The position numbers were made by a program, and so were the translations under genes. From assembly GCA_963834725.1 (NCBI GenBank), contig CAWICN010000001.1, forward strand, positions 186,001 to 250,000: a stretch of DNA of 64,000 nucleotides, given 5' to 3'. Origin of the DNA: PALSA-693 sp963834725. GTDB lineage: Bacteria; Actinomycetota; Acidimicrobiia; Acidimicrobiales; Palsa-688. Below are positions 62,167 through 64,000 of this stretch, in pieces. The notes below the pieces were generated by a model. It did not search any database. It was not told the origin of the DNA and saw only the letters and a program-made list of their open reading frames with translations. Numbering within the stretch: the stretch's first letter is position 1; each line of letters begins with the position of its first letter.

Positions 62167-62352
62167 TCAGCGCTTTGCTCCCCACAGCAACCAGCGGACC
62201 CAACCGCCCGACCGACGTAGCTCTTCCCGGGCCTGAGCGAGCTCCGCCTCGATCAGTTGCCGTTGCTCAGGAGGGGGGTCGCCGCGAAGCTGCTCCTCGA
62301 GATGGGCGATCCGTTGACGGAGCCAATGGCGGCCGTCGATCACACCCGGCAT
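62167..62352 (-). CDS. Small coiled-coil protein, 61 residues
   Basis: MPGVIDGRHWLRQRIAHLEE, then EQRQLIEAELAQAREELRR, and the end GGWVRWLLWGAKR. A charged amphipathic helix pair followed by a Trp-rich tip that may touch the membrane. ATG at 62352. No ribosome site is obvious, but the heptad-like pattern is strong for so short an ORF. No function known. Confidence 0.6.
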   Translation of the reverse strand: MPGVIDGRHWLRQRIAHLEEQLRGDPPPEQRQLIEAELAQAREELRRSGGWVRWLLWGAKR

Positions 62353-62803
62353 GGGCACCAGCGTACGTGGCCCGCGCCGGGTAGGGGCGGCGTAGCTCTT
62401 GAACAGCGCTCCCGGGGAAGGTGAGGACTGCCGGGGGACCCGTACGACCCGTCTTTCTCCTGCCGGCCCCCGGCGCAGAGCGATGAGACGGCGGTGCAGG
62501 CGAGAAGGATGGCGGGAAGAGGGATGGCGGGGAGAGGACGGCGGCTGGCGAGGGACGGCGGCTGGCGAGGGACGGCGGCTGGCGAGGGACGGCGGCTGGC
62601 GACCCGCCCGTACCCGTTTTTCTGTCGCGAATCCGGCCCGGCTGAAGCTTTCTGAAGCGAAATCCGCCCAGTCGAAGGGGAAGGTGCTGCAGAAAAAGTC
62701 GCCACAACCTCCACGCCGGCAGTAGCTAGGGCACCCGGCATAACCAAAAGCACCCCCGGCAGTACCTAGGGCGCCGGCGGCAGCCAGGGCGCCCCGACCG
62801 TAG
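62353..62803. repeat. Gene-free region with a 17-bp tandem repeat and a second degenerate array
   Basis: At 62532-62600 GAGGGACGGCGGCTGGC occurs four times (first copy with one extra base). At 62712-62820 a degenerate unit around GTAGCTAGGGCGCCCC is repeated four or five times and reaches the end of the citrate synthase gene. Long frames across the region are products of the repeats. Confidence 0.75.
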
Positions 62804-63961
62804 CTAGGGCGCCCCCGGCACCGGTTCGGGCGGTGGCGGACCCACATAGCGGGCCGCCGGGCGGATGATCTGCCGCGCCGCGGCTTGCTCAGCGATGTTG
62901 GCGCACCACCCGATGACGCGGCTGACGGCGAACGTCGGCGTGAACAGCTCACGAGGAAGACCGCAACGATCCATCACCACACCGGCATAAAACTCGACAT
63001 TGGTGTAGAGAGGGTTCGCCGGCTTCAACTCGGCCAGCACCCTGAGCACCGTCTCTTCGATCTCTTTGGCCAGCCGCACCACGTCGCCGCCGAGCGATTC
63101 GGCCACCTCACGGAGTAAACGGGACCGCGGGTCCTCAGTCCGGTATACGGCATGACCGAATCCCATGATCCGATCGCCCCGGGTGACCGCTTCGCGAATG
63201 TACGGCTCGGCACGAGCGGACGTGCCGATGGCATCGATGGTGTCCAGGGCCCGGCTCGGGGCCCCCCCGTGCAGCGGTCCTGACAGCGCCCCGATCGCTC
63301 CGACCACGGCCGCGGCGGCGTCGGCGCCGGTCGAGGTAATCACCCGGGCGGTAAAAGTCGACGAGTTGAAACCGTGGTCGACCGTGAGGATCAGGTATTG
63401 CTCCAGCGCTCGAGCGAGGGCCGGGTCGGCCCGGCGGCCGGTGACCATCCAGAGGTAATTGGCCGCGTGATCCAGCTCGGCGTCCGGCTCGATTGGATCT
63501 TGGCCGGCTGCTAAACGGTGAATTGCGGCTACAAGGGTCGGCGTGGACGCGGCGAGCCGGATCAAGTCTCGCCGGGCCGAGGGGGCGTCCAGATCCCACA
63601 ACGGTTGCATGTCGTAGACCGCCCCTAACCCGGAGACGGCGGTGCGCAGCGCCGTCATGGGTCCGGCGGCCCGGGTCACGCGGGTGAGGGCGGGGAGCGC
63701 GTCCAGCAGCGTCGGGGGGAGCGAGCGAGCCTGGCGGACCTCGGCCGCAAAGCCTTGACGCGTGGTGATATCGCCCGGCAGGGAGCCATCCAACAAAAGC
63801 TGCCAGACCTCCTCCAGGCTGCGCCGGCGAGCCAACTCGGTGGCCGAGTACTGCCGATAATGGTAAAAGCCCTCTAGACCGCGCACATCACCGATCTCGG
63901 TGTCGGTGACCGCCACGCCCTTGAGGCCGGCTGGGATGGGAAGCGGGGTTGTCGTGGTCAC
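62804..63961 (-). CDS. Citrate synthase family protein (citrate or 2-methylcitrate synthase)
   Basis: 385 residues from GTG 63961. FYHYRQYSATELARRRSLEEVWQLLLDG is the usual actinobacterial start. Catalytic motifs: LSGPLHGGAPSRAL and MGFGHAVYRTEDPRSRLL hold the two His, and NVEFYAGVVMDRCGLPRELFTPTFAVSRVIGW has Glu where most citrate synthases have the catalytic Asp. That Asp-to-Glu change is known to me from CitA-type proteins. It condenses acetyl-CoA or propionyl-CoA with oxaloacetate; which one is not determined. A TTG at 63997 is an alternative start. Confidence 0.9.
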   Translation of the reverse strand: MTTTTPLPIPAGLKGVAVTDTEIGDVRGLEGFYHYRQYSATELARRRSLEEVWQLLLDGSLPGDITTRQGFAAEVRQARSLPPTLLDALPALTRVTRAAGPMTALRTAVSGLGAVYDMQPLWDLDAPSARRDLIRLAASTPTLVAAIHRLAAGQDPIEPDAELDHAANYLWMVTGRRADPALARALEQYLILTVDHGFNSSTFTARVITSTGADAAAAVVGAIGALSGPLHGGAPSRALDTIDAIGTSARAEPYIREAVTRGDRIMGFGHAVYRTEDPRSRLLREVAESLGGDVVRLAKEIEETVLRVLAELKPANPLYTNVEFYAGVVMDRCGLPRELFTPTFAVSRVIGWCANIAEQAAARQIIRPAARYVGPPPPEPVPGAP

Positions 63962-64000
63962 GTCACCTAGCTTGACACCTCTATCTATATGAATCAATAT
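63962..64000 (-). promoter_or_regulatory. AT-rich putative promoter of the citrate synthase gene
   Basis: The last 40 bases are the most A/T-rich in the window (TATATGAATCAATAT on plus). On the minus strand TATAGAT could serve as -10; the -35 would lie outside the window. Confidence 0.35.

Overview
The window is high-GC DNA, by eye about two thirds G+C. Its gene set points to the phylum Actinomycetota. Signs of this are F420/LLM-type oxidoreductases, a Rv0121-type PPOX enzyme, two TIGR03086 (mycothiol maleylpyruvate isomerase-like) proteins, a BldD-type regulator with a cyclic-di-GMP signature, a GAAC-N4-GTTC SOS box, heavy GTG/TTG start use, and an actinobacterial-style hopanoid operon. The class cannot be fixed from the sequence. 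An uncultured Acidimicrobiia-like or other soil actinomycete is my inference.

Layout. 1-7.1 kb holds acyl-CoA/lipid metabolism genes: a CaiB/BaiF CoA-transferase cut by the window edge, a DUF35 plus thiolase-like pair, an amidohydrolase, an AttH/CrtC-like protein and an APH-type kinase. 7.3-13.6 kb is a decaying stretch: a frameshifted carboxylesterase, an AraC/VOC chimera, and a TIGR03086 gene split by a complete IS1380-family element with terminal inverted repeats and a target-site duplication. 13.8-18.3 kb is a translationally coupled marR-ABC-ABC operon for a heterodimeric exporter. 18.4-19.1 kb is a GDT1/TMEM165 transporter gene under a yybP-ykoY manganese riboswitch. 19.3-34 kb is mixed: a PadR-TOBE regulator, two LLM oxidoreductases, LexA-controlled dinB, membrane proteins, YihY, an MFS pump, an EthD/flavin-reductase pair and an RsbW-like ATPase. 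34.1-40.6 kb has an SNF2 helicase with a small partner, infA and two DMT transporters.

The centrepiece is the hopanoid operon at 40.9-52.2 kb on the minus strand. In transcription order it is a MerR-TetR double-HTH regulator, a promoter, hpnC, hpnD, hpnE, a polyprenyl diphosphate synthase, shc, an hpnG-ispH fusion, hpnH and an hpnO-like aminotransferase. Most junctions overlap by four bases. Together they would make squalene from farnesyl diphosphate, cyclise it to hopene, attach adenosine (HpnH), remove adenine (HpnG) and aminate the chain (HpnO). The fused IspH domain would feed isoprenoid precursor supply.

52.2-64 kb holds a pirin, an MBL hydrolase, a bldD homologue, glgX, a CaCA-type exchanger, tRNA-Cys(GCA), a second TIGR03086 protein, a DUF4349 lipoprotein, an FAD oxidase, a secreted DUF5666-like protein and a citrate synthase.

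Two window-wide features stand out. There are about fourteen short tandem-repeat arrays (units 12-26 bp), three of them in frame inside genes, including two hopanoid genes. There are also about ten single-base frameshifts in otherwise well-conserved genes. These may be assembly or sequencing indels rather than real decay, so reading frames there should be checked before any gene is called dead.
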